Source: JBALVT01 sp045110675
GTDB lineage: Bacteria; Pseudomonadota; Gammaproteobacteria; Pseudomonadales; Halieaceae
Assembly (NCBI GenBank): GCA_045110675.1
Contig: JBGCGJ010000058.1
Location: 1-12,716, forward strand
Direction: 5' to 3'
DNA length: 12,716 bases
The translations under genes and the position numbers were made by a program. Numbering within the stretch: position 1 is the stretch's first letter; each line of letters starts with the position of its first letter. Of this stretch, positions 1-7,056 are shown piece after piece. The notes under the pieces are model-generated. The model worked only from the letters and a program-made list of their open reading frames with translations. It was not told the origin of the DNA and did no database searches.

Positions 1-543
1 GAAGCGATCGCTGCGAAGGCAACTGAGTCGGTAGTCGTGGGTGATCCGACCGCGGAGGGAACGACTATGGGGCCTGTCGTCTCGGAAGTTCAGTTTAATA
101 AGATTCAGGGCTTGATTCAGGCGGGCATCGATCAGGGCGCCAAGCTGGTTACGGGCGGCACGGGTCGTCCCGATGGTATTGATAAAGGCTACTTTATTCG
201 TCCCACCGTTTTTTCCGGTGCGAACAACGAAATGACCATTGCCGCCGAGGAAATCTTCGGTCCTGTATTGACCATGATTCCTTATGAAACTGAAGAAGAA
301 GCGATTCGTATCGCCAACGACACACCCTATGGGCTAGCGGGATATGTGCAGAGCGGCGACGTGGATCACGCCCGTGAAGTCGCCTCAAAAATTCGAGCTG
401 GCAATGTCCACATCAATGGAGCTTCGGGTGGTTTCGATGTTCCCTTTGGTGGTTATAAACAGTCTGGAAACGGGCGCGAATGGGGTCATCACGGTTTTAC
501 CGATTACCTCGAAATAAAAGCAGTGTCCGGTTACGGGCAGTAA
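1..543 (+). CDS. Aldehyde dehydrogenase, C-terminal part (5' end outside window)
   Basis: The reading frame is open from the first base, so the gene begins upstream; the GTG at 37 is internal. The visible 180 residues are the C-terminal third of an NAD(P)+-dependent aldehyde dehydrogenase. Recognisable blocks are GYFIRPTVF, the cofactor-contacting EEIFGPV motif, ANDTPYGLAGYV, the oligomerisation-region stretch VPFGGYKQSGNGRE, and a tail ending DYLEIKAVSGYGQ. The catalytic cysteine and general-base glutamate would lie upstream and cannot be checked. The stop is one base before the glycerol kinase start, so the two are very likely co-transcribed and translationally coupled. Family membership is certain; the substrate is not, because specificity residues are mostly in the missing part. 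Its position suggests an aldehyde from an alcohol or polyol pathway (inference). Confidence 0.93.
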   Translation, partial: EAIAAKATESVVVGDPTAEGTTMGPVVSEVQFNKIQGLIQAGIDQGAKLVTGGTGRPDGIDKGYFIRPTVFSGANNEMTIAAEEIFGPVLTMIPYETEEEAIRIANDTPYGLAGYVQSGDVDHAREVASKIRAGNVHINGASGGFDVPFGGYKQSGNGREWGHHGFTDYLEIKAVSGYGQ

Positions 544-544
544 T

Positions 545-2035
545 ATGAGCGGCTTCGTCTTAGCGATAGATCAAGGTACCACTGGCAGCACAGTGGCACT
601 GATGAATGAGCGTGGCCGTGTTCTTAGCAGTGTCAACTTTGAATTTCCGCAAATATATCCGAAACCCGGCTGGGTGGAACATCGCCCGGCCGATATTTGG
701 ACCTCCGTGGAAAAAGGCATTGCTGCGATTTTTCGTAAGAAAATCTGTAAACCCAGCGACATTGTCGCCATTGGTATTACCAATCAACGGGAGACTTCAC
801 TGCTGTGGGATAAGCAGACAGGGGAGCCTCTCAACAACGCTATTGTTTGGCAGTGCAGGCGCACTACGGACTTTTGTGAGGGCCTAAAGTCCGCCGGACA
901 CGAAAGTAAAATTAAACGTAAATCGGGTTTGGTTCTTGATCCATATTTTTCAGCGAGTAAGTATCGCTGGTTACTGCACAATACCAAAGGTATAGGGAAA
1001 CTTTTAAGAAACCACCGCGTCGCAGCGGGCACCATCGACAGCTTCCTCATATCCAGACTTACCAGCGGCGCTGCACATGTCACTGATGTGTCCAATGCAT
1101 CGCGTACCTCATTGATGAATCTGAAAACAGCAAGCTGGGACAAGACTCTACTGGATCTTTTTGAAGTGCCTGCCAGTATTCTTCCCGAAATCGTTCCCTC
1201 CAGTGGTGTTATGGGTCACACCGCCGGCGTAAAGGGATTGCCAGACGGAATACCCATTGCGGGCGTCGCGGGAGATCAACAAGCGGCGTTGTTTGGTCAG
1301 GCTTGTTTCAAACCCGGCGAGGCGAAGTGCACCTTTGGTACTGGCTCATTTATCTTGATGAACACCGGCAGTGAATTGCTACAGTCCCGATCCGGGTTAC
1401 TGACAACGGTTGCCTGGCAGTTGGGGGAAAAGGGTAAACCTGTCTACGCTCTGGAAGGCGGTGCCTTTGTTTGCGGAGCTGCTGTTCAGTGGCTGCGAGA
1501 CGGTTTAAAAATGATCAAGCATGCGCCTGATATCGAGGCCTTGGCAGCGCAAGTTGAAAATCACGATGGTGTCGAATTTGTCCCGGCTCTCACGGGATTA
1601 GGCGCTCCTCATTGGGCACCCGACGCACGCGGCACTTTCAGTGGTTTGACTCGCGGCACCGAACGGGGGCATATCGCACGGGCCACATTGGATGCCATGG
1701 CTTTGCAAAACGCCGACATTCTCGGCGCGATGGAGCATGATCTCGGTAAGCGGATGAAGCCTTTGCGTGTTGATGGCGGGGCGGCGGCGAACAATCTTCT
1801 CATGCAAATACAGGCAGACGTCCTGGGGCGCAAGTTAATTCGTCCGCAAGTGATAGAGACGACGGTTGCCGGAGCCTGTTATCTCGCTGGCCTGGGTGTG
1901 GGCATGTGGGAAAGCCCCTCCGAGCTACTTGAAATTTGGAAGGCCGAGCGGGAGTTTAAAGTAGAGATGTCTGCTGCGGATAGACGCAAGCGCATAAACT
2001 CCTGGCAAAGCGCTATCAATCGCACCTTACTTTAA
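545..2035 (+). CDS. glpK: Glycerol kinase (FGGY family)
   Basis: Phosphorylates glycerol with ATP to sn-glycerol 3-phosphate in the cytoplasm. At 496 residues it has the usual length, and it aligns throughout with E. coli GlpK. The N-terminal phosphate loop DQGTTGST is at residues 9-16. The glycerol-binding residues are all present: R82 and E83 in NQRET, W102 in WQCRR, Y134 in DPYFS, and D244-Q245 in AGDQQAALFG. The C-terminal ATP-side motif RVDGGAAANN is also present. E. coli Arg236, in the loop that binds the inhibitor fructose 1,6-bisphosphate, corresponds here to G235 (KGLPDGIPI), so that control may be absent. The start is ATG, one base after the ALDH stop, with no strong Shine-Dalgarno sequence, which fits coupled translation. 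No glpF, glpD or glpR lies in the window, so the partner genes of glycerol use are elsewhere. Confidence 0.97.
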   Translation: MSGFVLAIDQGTTGSTVALMNERGRVLSSVNFEFPQIYPKPGWVEHRPADIWTSVEKGIAAIFRKKICKPSDIVAIGITNQRETSLLWDKQTGEPLNNAIVWQCRRTTDFCEGLKSAGHESKIKRKSGLVLDPYFSASKYRWLLHNTKGIGKLLRNHRVAAGTIDSFLISRLTSGAAHVTDVSNASRTSLMNLKTASWDKTLLDLFEVPASILPEIVPSSGVMGHTAGVKGLPDGIPIAGVAGDQQAALFGQACFKPGEAKCTFGTGSFILMNTGSELLQSRSGLLTTVAWQLGEKGKPVYALEGGAFVCGAAVQWLRDGLKMIKHAPDIEALAAQVENHDGVEFVPALTGLGAPHWAPDARGTFSGLTRGTERGHIARATLDAMALQNADILGAMEHDLGKRMKPLRVDGGAAANNLLMQIQADVLGRKLIRPQVIETTVAGACYLAGLGVGMWESPSELLEIWKAEREFKVEMSAADRRKRINSWQSAINRTLL

Positions 2036-2047
2036 CGCCCTGTCACA

Positions 2048-2461
2048 GTGTTGTTTGTGTCCAGCACCGTCGCTATTCCCGACCGGGATCTTGACATTCA
2101 AGCCATACGGTCCCAGGGCGCGGGCGGACAAAATGTCAATAAGGTTTCAACGGCTATTCATCTTCGCTTTGATATCAGGGCATCTTCACTTCCAGCGCTT
2201 TATAAAGAGCGGCTGCTCAACTTCCAGGATCAACGAATCTCCAAAGAGGGTGTAGTCGTCATCAAATCCCAGGGCTCCCGAAGTCAGGAAAAAAACCGGG
2301 AGGAGGCCTGTAAGCGTTTAGTAGCGCTTATTAAATCTGCCACGAAAACGCAAAAAAAGCGACGACCCACCAAGCCCACGAAGGGTTCTCAGAAGCGACG
2401 CATGGAGAGTAAAACCAAGCATGGGCGTCTCAAGACTCTGCGGGGTAAAGTTGATTTTTAA
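2048..2461 (+). CDS. arfB: Peptidyl-tRNA hydrolase ArfB (YaeJ), ribosome rescue
   Basis: Releases nascent chains from ribosomes stalled at the 3' end of truncated mRNA, without a stop codon. The 137-residue protein matches E. coli YaeJ/ArfB nearly end to end. The catalytic GGQ is at residues 26-28 inside RSQGAGGQNVNK, followed by STAIHLRFDIRASSLP and by RSQEKNREEA. A Lys/Arg-rich C-terminal tail ends in LRGKVDF; in this family the tail enters the empty mRNA channel. The start is a GTG chosen because MLFVSSTVAIPD aligns residue for residue with the E. coli N-terminus; there is no clear Shine-Dalgarno sequence. It lacks the codon-recognition domains of class I release factors, so it is not prfA or prfB. 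It follows glpK by 12 bases and probably shares its transcript, a housekeeping gene riding on a catabolic operon. Confidence 0.95.
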   Translation: MLFVSSTVAIPDRDLDIQAIRSQGAGGQNVNKVSTAIHLRFDIRASSLPALYKERLLNFQDQRISKEGVVVIKSQGSRSQEKNREEACKRLVALIKSATKTQKKRRPTKPTKGSQKRRMESKTKHGRLKTLRGKVDF

Positions 2462-2489
2462 GCGATAGTTTTCGCGCTTTTAATAGGCA

Positions 2490-2519
2490 CTGACACTGAT
2501 TGTTTAACTGAGATAGAAT
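2490..2519 (+). promoter_or_regulatory. Candidate sigma-70 promoter for the SPFH/NfeD pair
   Basis: CTGACA at 2490-2495 and TAGAAT at 2514-2519 each match the -35 and -10 consensus at five of six positions, with an 18-base spacer. Transcription would begin near 2526, giving a leader of about 100 bases before the ATG at 2625. This is the only good match I saw in the 163-base gap after arfB. The rest of that gap holds no gene and no clear terminator. Confidence 0.5.
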
Positions 2520-2624
2520 GCTCATCAGTCGCTTGGGTCGCTCACGCAGTGTGTGATTGATTCCCTCCTGGGTCTACATCCAAGCTTAAACAATCACCCA
2601 GCGAAACCGCGGCGGTAAAACATT

Positions 2625-3614
2625 ATGGATTTGATTCCTCAGCTCCTCTCCAGCCCTTTATTTTGGATTGCTCTTATCATTTTGTACTCGCTCAAGAGGG
2701 GCATTTACTTTGTTCCTCAGAACCGGGGCTATGTTATTTACACCATGGGCAAGTATGACAAGACGCTCAGCGCCGGTTTGAATTTCATTATTCCCTTTGT
2801 CCAAAAAGTCGCGGCGGACAGAAACCTCAAGGAGCAGGCACTGGACATTTCGTCCCAGTCGGCCATTACCAAAGACAATATTTCCCTGAGTATCGACGGT
2901 ATTTTGTTTATGAAGGTGACCGATGCTGGCGCGGCCACAAACAATGTCACGGACTACAAAATGGCTGTGATACAGCTGGCGATGACTACAATGCGAAACG
3001 CTATTGGGTCCATGGAGTTGGACGAGTGTTTCCAAAGTCGCGACGCCATCAATGCGACGATTCTCAATGCGATGACAGAGGCCACACAGCCCTGGGGTGT
3101 GATGGTGACTCGCTACGAAATCAAGGACATTACGCCGCCGCAATCGATCCGCGAAGACATGGAAAAACAGATGACAGCGGAGCGAGAGAAACGCTCTGTT
3201 ATTCTCACTGCCGAAGGTGTAAAAACCGCCGCAATTACTGAGGCGGAAGGTATGAAAGCGGCCCGAGTACTCGATGCGGAAGCTGCGAAGGCTGAGCAGG
3301 TTCTGGCAGCCGAGGCGCATAAAGAGGCACAAATATTGGACGCTATCGGTAGGGCGGAAGCGATTCGTCTGGTGGCCGATGCCGATGCCAATGCCCTGAG
3401 AACGATTGGCGAAGTTGCCAACACACCTTCAGGCGAGTCTGCCGTGCTTCTCAACTTGGCGAAGGAGGCGATAGCCGCTCACCAGGCCATTGCGGCTGAG
3501 AGTACTGTTGTGTTGACCGATGGAAAAACCAGCGATAACGTAGCCAATACAGTAGCCCAGGCTATCGCAGTGTCCGGCAGTCTCAAGCTGCCGGGCCATT
3601 CGGCTGAAGGCTAA
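2625..3614 (+). CDS. qmcA: SPFH/band 7 membrane protein, QmcA (paraslipin) type
   Basis: A bacterial stomatin/prohibitin relative, 329 residues against about 305 for E. coli QmcA. An N-terminal hydrophobic anchor covers residues 7-23. The SPFH domain follows: FVPQNRGYVIYTMGKYDKTL, GLNFIIPFV, LDISSQSAITKDN, then GSMELDECFQSRDAIN and WGVMVTRYEIKDITPP. A long Ala/Glu-rich coiled coil from about 180 to 260 carries repeated AEG and AEA units typical of the flotillin-like tail. SPFH proteins form large ring or cage assemblies on the inner membrane; E. coli QmcA associates with the protease FtsH and its regulators (family knowledge). Translation probably uses the weak GGCGG about nine bases before the ATG. 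An nfeD-like gene follows 39 bases later, the standard pairing. The exact role is unproven; the family call is secure. Confidence 0.93.
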   Translation: MDLIPQLLSSPLFWIALIILYSLKRGIYFVPQNRGYVIYTMGKYDKTLSAGLNFIIPFVQKVAADRNLKEQALDISSQSAITKDNISLSIDGILFMKVTDAGAATNNVTDYKMAVIQLAMTTMRNAIGSMELDECFQSRDAINATILNAMTEATQPWGVMVTRYEIKDITPPQSIREDMEKQMTAEREKRSVILTAEGVKTAAITEAEGMKAARVLDAEAAKAEQVLAAEAHKEAQILDAIGRAEAIRLVADADANALRTIGEVANTPSGESAVLLNLAKEAIAAHQAIAAESTVVLTDGKTSDNVANTVAQAIAVSGSLKLPGHSAEG

Positions 3615-3653
3615 CTGTGAGGTCTGACTTGAGAACTAACACAGGATAAACAC

Positions 3654-4130
3654 ATGGATATCGCCGGTTATATTTCGGCTCACCACGACCATTTTTTTTA
3701 CATGGTAGCCGGAGTGAGCTTTATGATTGAGCTCACTGTGCTCGGTTTGAGTGGGCCGTTGCTATTCTTCGCGATCGCCAGTTTTCTTACTGCTGGACTG
3801 ATATCCCTGGGTCTAATTTCAGGTTGGAATATTGAGATTTTTGTACTTGGCGTTTTGACTCTGGTGACTGCGTTGTTACTTTGGAAACCACTGAAACGTT
3901 TTCAGAATGCGGGTGATGGCAGTGATGACAGCAGCGATATGATTGGCAGGCAAGTGCCTGTCAGCAAGACCGTCAGCAATACTGACGGTTCTATTCGCTA
4001 CTCCGGCATTAACTGGACCAGCCGTCTTGACGACGAATCCGGGGTAGAATCTATCCGCGAAGGAGAGCTTTGTATCATCACCTCTGTTGACGGGAATGTG
4101 ATGCTGGTTAGACCTCTGGCAAACAGCTAA
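3654..4130 (+). CDS. NfeD-like membrane protein (YbbJ type)
   Basis: A short NfeD of 158 residues without the long form's protease domain. Hydrophobic segments at roughly residues 16-36, 40-60 and 63-85 predict two or three membrane spans. The soluble C-terminal part from about residue 95 has the features of an NfeD OB-fold: IGRQVPVSKTVS, NTDGSIRYSGINWTSR, and a final EGELCIITSVDGNVMLVRP. NfeD proteins are encoded beside SPFH proteins and are thought to act with them in membrane organisation. AGGA ends seven to eight bases before the ATG and supports the start. The TAA stop overlaps the stop of the opposing aminotransferase gene, so there is no spacer for a separate terminator. Confidence 0.9.
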   Translation: MDIAGYISAHHDHFFYMVAGVSFMIELTVLGLSGPLLFFAIASFLTAGLISLGLISGWNIEIFVLGVLTLVTALLLWKPLKRFQNAGDGSDDSSDMIGRQVPVSKTVSNTDGSIRYSGINWTSRLDDESGVESIREGELCIITSVDGNVMLVRPLANS

Positions 4131-5476
4131 GCTTCCCGGACCATTGCTTTGGGTGTAGCGGCCAGGCACTCTTCCACGCTCTTTCGAAACCGAGAAATAA
4201 ACAAATCGATTTCTTCATAACTGATCGATAGGGGCGGGGACATCACCATATGATCGCCGACCGCCCTGCACAGCAGGCCATTCTCAAGACAGCGTTGATG
4301 AATCTTCGCGCCCAGCGCTTTCGCCGGCAATTCGCCGGGATCGAAGCTAACAGCACCCAATAAGCCGTAGTTGCGGATATCGATTACCTGGGGTAAATCT
4401 CTGAGGCCGTGTAGCGCATCTTCCCAATACTTGCCCTTTTCTCCGCTGCCGCAGGTAAACAATCCCTCGGTTTCATAGATGTCTAACGACGCCAGACCAG
4501 CTGCGGCTGCGACTGGGGTTCCTGCGTAAGTATTGCCATGGAAAAATTCGGGGACGGTGGTTGGCGTGTTGTCGAAAATCGATTGTTGAATTTCATCTTT
4601 CACGAACACGCCACCCATGGGAACGGTGCCTCCGTTTATGGCTTTGGCACTGGTCATAAGATCGGGAATGACATCGAACTCAATCGCAGCAAATGCAGAG
4701 CCCGTTCTTCCGAAGCCGGTAATCACCTCATCGAAAATAAGCAAGATGTCATGCTCGTCGCACAGCTCGCGGATTTTCTTTAAGTAACCCACTGGCGGGG
4801 GAACCATGCCGCCGGCACCGGAGACAGGTTCTATGATCACGGCGCAGATACTGTCAGCGCCTCGTAGTGCAATGATTTTTTCAAATGCATCTGCCATTGC
4901 CTCAGTTCCATGCGCGGGACTACCTCGACTAAAGGCATTGTTTTCAATGTCCAACATCCCGGGTAAAAAATCGACTTGCTCCAGTACGGGAAAGCCGTGT
5001 CGATTGTTAGGCAATCCCTGCATGGAAGTCCCCCCAATGTTGACGCCGTGGTAGCCCTGCTCACGAGAAATAAATCGGCTTTTGCTGCCCTTGCCCCTGG
5101 AGTGTTGATAGAGATGGGCGATTTTCAGCGCTGTGTCCACGGCTTCAGAGCCAGAGTTGGTGAAGAATACGCGATTGATCCCATCGGGAGTGTGCTTCAT
5201 CAATCGCTCGGCAAACTCGAAAGCGGGTGGCGTACCAAACTGGAAGTGCGGTGCAAAATCGATTTGCATAAGCTGTGCGTGTACCGCATCAGCTACTGAT
5301 TTTCGTCCGTGCCCAATATTGCAACACCACAAACCGGCCGTGATGTCGAGAATATCCTGGCCCTGTTCATTGTATAAAAACGTTCCCTCGGCCCTGGTGA
5401 AAATGCGTGGCTTTTCCTGAAACGCGCGCACATTGGTAAAGGGTTGCCACCAGTTCTGCAAATTTAAATCAGACAT
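4127..5476 (-). CDS. Class III omega-aminotransferase (omega-amino acid:pyruvate type)
   Basis: A PLP-dependent cytosolic aminotransferase of 449 residues, normal for the family. Visible motifs are GLWCCNIGHGR (residues 48-58), the phosphate-binding NSGSEAVDTALK (107-118), GYHG (141-144), DEVITGFGRTG (249-259, D249 pairing with the pyridine nitrogen) and SAKAINGG with the PLP lysine K278. R404 in LLCRAVGDH sits where omega-aminotransferases bind a substrate carboxylate. The LWCC start and HGNTYAGTPVAAAAGLASL resemble beta-alanine:pyruvate and putrescine/polyamine aminotransferases more than classical GabT, so pyruvate is the likely acceptor. It is 11 bases downstream of gabD, with GAGG before the ATG, and probably in the same transcript. 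The pair would convert GABA to succinate semialdehyde and then succinate. Beta-alanine, putrescine or another omega-amine remain possible substrates. Confidence 0.9.
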   Translation of the reverse strand: MSDLNLQNWWQPFTNVRAFQEKPRIFTRAEGTFLYNEQGQDILDITAGLWCCNIGHGRKSVADAVHAQLMQIDFAPHFQFGTPPAFEFAERLMKHTPDGINRVFFTNSGSEAVDTALKIAHLYQHSRGKGSKSRFISREQGYHGVNIGGTSMQGLPNNRHGFPVLEQVDFLPGMLDIENNAFSRGSPAHGTEAMADAFEKIIALRGADSICAVIIEPVSGAGGMVPPPVGYLKKIRELCDEHDILLIFDEVITGFGRTGSAFAAIEFDVIPDLMTSAKAINGGTVPMGGVFVKDEIQQSIFDNTPTTVPEFFHGNTYAGTPVAAAAGLASLDIYETEGLFTCGSGEKGKYWEDALHGLRDLPQVIDIRNYGLLGAVSFDPGELPAKALGAKIHQRCLENGLLCRAVGDHMVMSPPLSISYEEIDLFISRFRKSVEECLAATPKAMVREA

Positions 5477-5487
5477 TGTTAGATCCC

Positions 5488-6951
5488 TCAGCGGTCCAGG
5501 CCGCCCATTAGCATATATTTAATTTCCACGTAATCATCAATTCCGTATTTGGAACCTTCACGGCCTGAGCCGGATTCCTTAACTCCGCCGAAGGGTGCCA
5601 TTTCATTGGATATGATGCCCTCGTTGATTCCAACGATTCCGTAATCCAGGGCCTCTGCTACGCGCCACACTCGGCCGATGTCTCGAGTATAGAAATAAGA
5701 AGCCAAGCCGAATTCTGTATCGTTTGCCATACGAATGGCTTCTTCCTCGGTTTTAAAGCGTACTACCGGGGCTACAGGCCCAAATATTTCATTTCGAAAT
5801 ACGGCCATACTCGGTGTCACCTCAGTGAGCACTGTAGGCTGGTAGTAGCAGGCGCCGAGTTCGTGCGTCTGCCCACCTACCGCAACTTTGGCTCCGGCAC
5901 TGACCGATTCGGATACCAGCGCATCGACATCGCGGACCGCTTTTTCGTTAACCAGTGGGCCGATGGTTACGCCAGTATCCATACCATTGCCAACGTGTAG
6001 CTTCTGTGTGGCGGCTACAAGCTTTTCCACAAACTCATCGTAGACCGCGTCTTGAACAAAGATGCGGTTGGAGCAGACGCAGGTCTGACCGGCATTGCGA
6101 TACTTGGAGATAATCGCGCCTTCGATGGCGGAATCGATATCAGCGTCATCAAAAACAATAAAAGGGGCATTGCCACCGAGTTCCATCGAGGTTTTCTTCA
6201 CTGTATCAGCGCACTGCGCGACCAGCATTTTTCCGATGGGAGTAGAGCCGGTAAAGGTGAGTTTTCTAACCGTGGGGTTGGAAGTCAGCTCGCCGCCAAT
6301 CTCGGAAGACTGTCCCGCAATGACGTTCAATACGCCGGCGGGAATGCCGGCTCTCTCTGCCAGAACGGCCATTGCGAAGGCCGATAGGGGAGTTTCTGTT
6401 GCGGGCTTGATGACAATACTGCATCCAGCAGCAAGAGCCGGTGCTGCCTTGCGTGCAATCATGGCATTGGGGAAGTTCCAGGGTGTTATTGCCGCCACAA
6501 CGCCTACGGGCTGTTTAATACAGACAATTCGTTTGTCGGCCGAAGGCGCGGGAATGACGTCGCCGTCGACTCGCTTCGCCTCCTCTGCAAACCATTCAAC
6601 GAAGGCCGCTCCATAGGCAACTTCGCCACGTGACTCGGCTAAGACTTTGCCCTGTTCGGCGGTCATGATGACTGCCAGGTCTTCCTGGTTTTCCATCATC
6701 AGGTCAAACCACTTGCGCAGAATGATTGCGCGAGACTTCGCCGGGAGTGCACGCCATTCGACCATGGCATTTTTTGCCGCCGCTATCGCATCGGTGGTTT
6801 CCGATGCGCCTACCTTGGCAACGTCGATGATTGTCTCTCCTGTTGCCGGGTTGGTGACGGAAAAGGTAGCCCCACTTTTCGCATCGACCCACTCGCCATT
6901 GATATAGGCTTGATTCTTGAGTAGTCCATTATCGGAGAGTGTGAGATTCAT
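5488..6951 (-). CDS. gabD: Succinate-semialdehyde dehydrogenase, GabD type
   Basis: Oxidises succinate semialdehyde to succinate with NAD(P)+, feeding the TCA cycle. The 487-residue protein is full length (E. coli GabD is 482). It shows TPWNFP with the oxyanion asparagine N159, the cofactor lysine in IKPATETPLSA, FTGSTPIGK, the general base E257 in MELGGNAP, and the catalytic C291 in NAGQTCVC. The second cysteine C293 matches the redox-sensitive pair of E. coli GabD. The C-terminal FGGVKESGSGREGSKYGIDDYVEIKY is typical of GabD rather than betaine or CoA-acylating dehydrogenases. AAGGAA lies five bases before the ATG. It is the first catabolic gene after the LuxR regulator, and a perfect palindrome lies 61-76 bases before its start, suggesting local control. 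Confidence 0.94.
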   Translation of the reverse strand: MNLTLSDNGLLKNQAYINGEWVDAKSGATFSVTNPATGETIIDVAKVGASETTDAIAAAKNAMVEWRALPAKSRAIILRKWFDLMMENQEDLAVIMTAEQGKVLAESRGEVAYGAAFVEWFAEEAKRVDGDVIPAPSADKRIVCIKQPVGVVAAITPWNFPNAMIARKAAPALAAGCSIVIKPATETPLSAFAMAVLAERAGIPAGVLNVIAGQSSEIGGELTSNPTVRKLTFTGSTPIGKMLVAQCADTVKKTSMELGGNAPFIVFDDADIDSAIEGAIISKYRNAGQTCVCSNRIFVQDAVYDEFVEKLVAATQKLHVGNGMDTGVTIGPLVNEKAVRDVDALVSESVSAGAKVAVGGQTHELGACYYQPTVLTEVTPSMAVFRNEIFGPVAPVVRFKTEEEAIRMANDTEFGLASYFYTRDIGRVWRVAEALDYGIVGINEGIISNEMAPFGGVKESGSGREGSKYGIDDYVEIKYMLMGGLDR

Positions 6952-7011
6952 GATGATTCCTTAGCCATTTTGTGAACTACGAATCTTAAGCAGTTGCGGA
7001 GGGTTCGGCCA

Positions 7012-7027
7012 TACCTGAATTCAGGTA
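7012..7027. promoter_or_regulatory. Perfect 16-bp palindrome before gabD, candidate operator
   Basis: TACCTGAATTCAGGTA is a perfect 16-base inverted repeat in the 105-base gap between the LuxR-type gene and gabD. Its half-site ACCTG/CAGGT is the arm found in classical lux boxes, but the arms are 4 bases apart instead of 10. No T-run follows on either strand and the hairpin would have only a four-base loop, so it reads as a protein-binding site rather than a terminator. The adjacent LuxR-family regulator is the obvious candidate (inference). I saw no convincing sigma-70 or -24/-12 promoter beside it. Confidence 0.5.
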
Positions 7028-7056
7028 GTGGGAATTTAATTTTGCGAGATCGCTAG

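Noticed and set aside
2554..2601. Interleaved six-base inverted repeats before qmcA (TGATTG/CAATCA and CTGGGT/ACCCAG) suggesting a pseudoknot
   Set aside because: About one pair of six-base complements is expected by chance in a 100-base leader, and the two pairs share a base. No riboswitch core is visible.
2658..3332. 224-codon open frame on the minus strand inside qmcA
   Set aside because: It is antisense to a clear SPFH gene, has Cys/His/Arg-rich low-information content, no ribosome binding site and no recognisable domain. The frame is a by-product of qmcA codon use.
6095..6616. 173-codon plus-strand frame inside gabD
   Set aside because: Antisense to the catalytic core of a full-length GabD, with Ala/Ser/Pro-rich content and no motif; a shadow frame.
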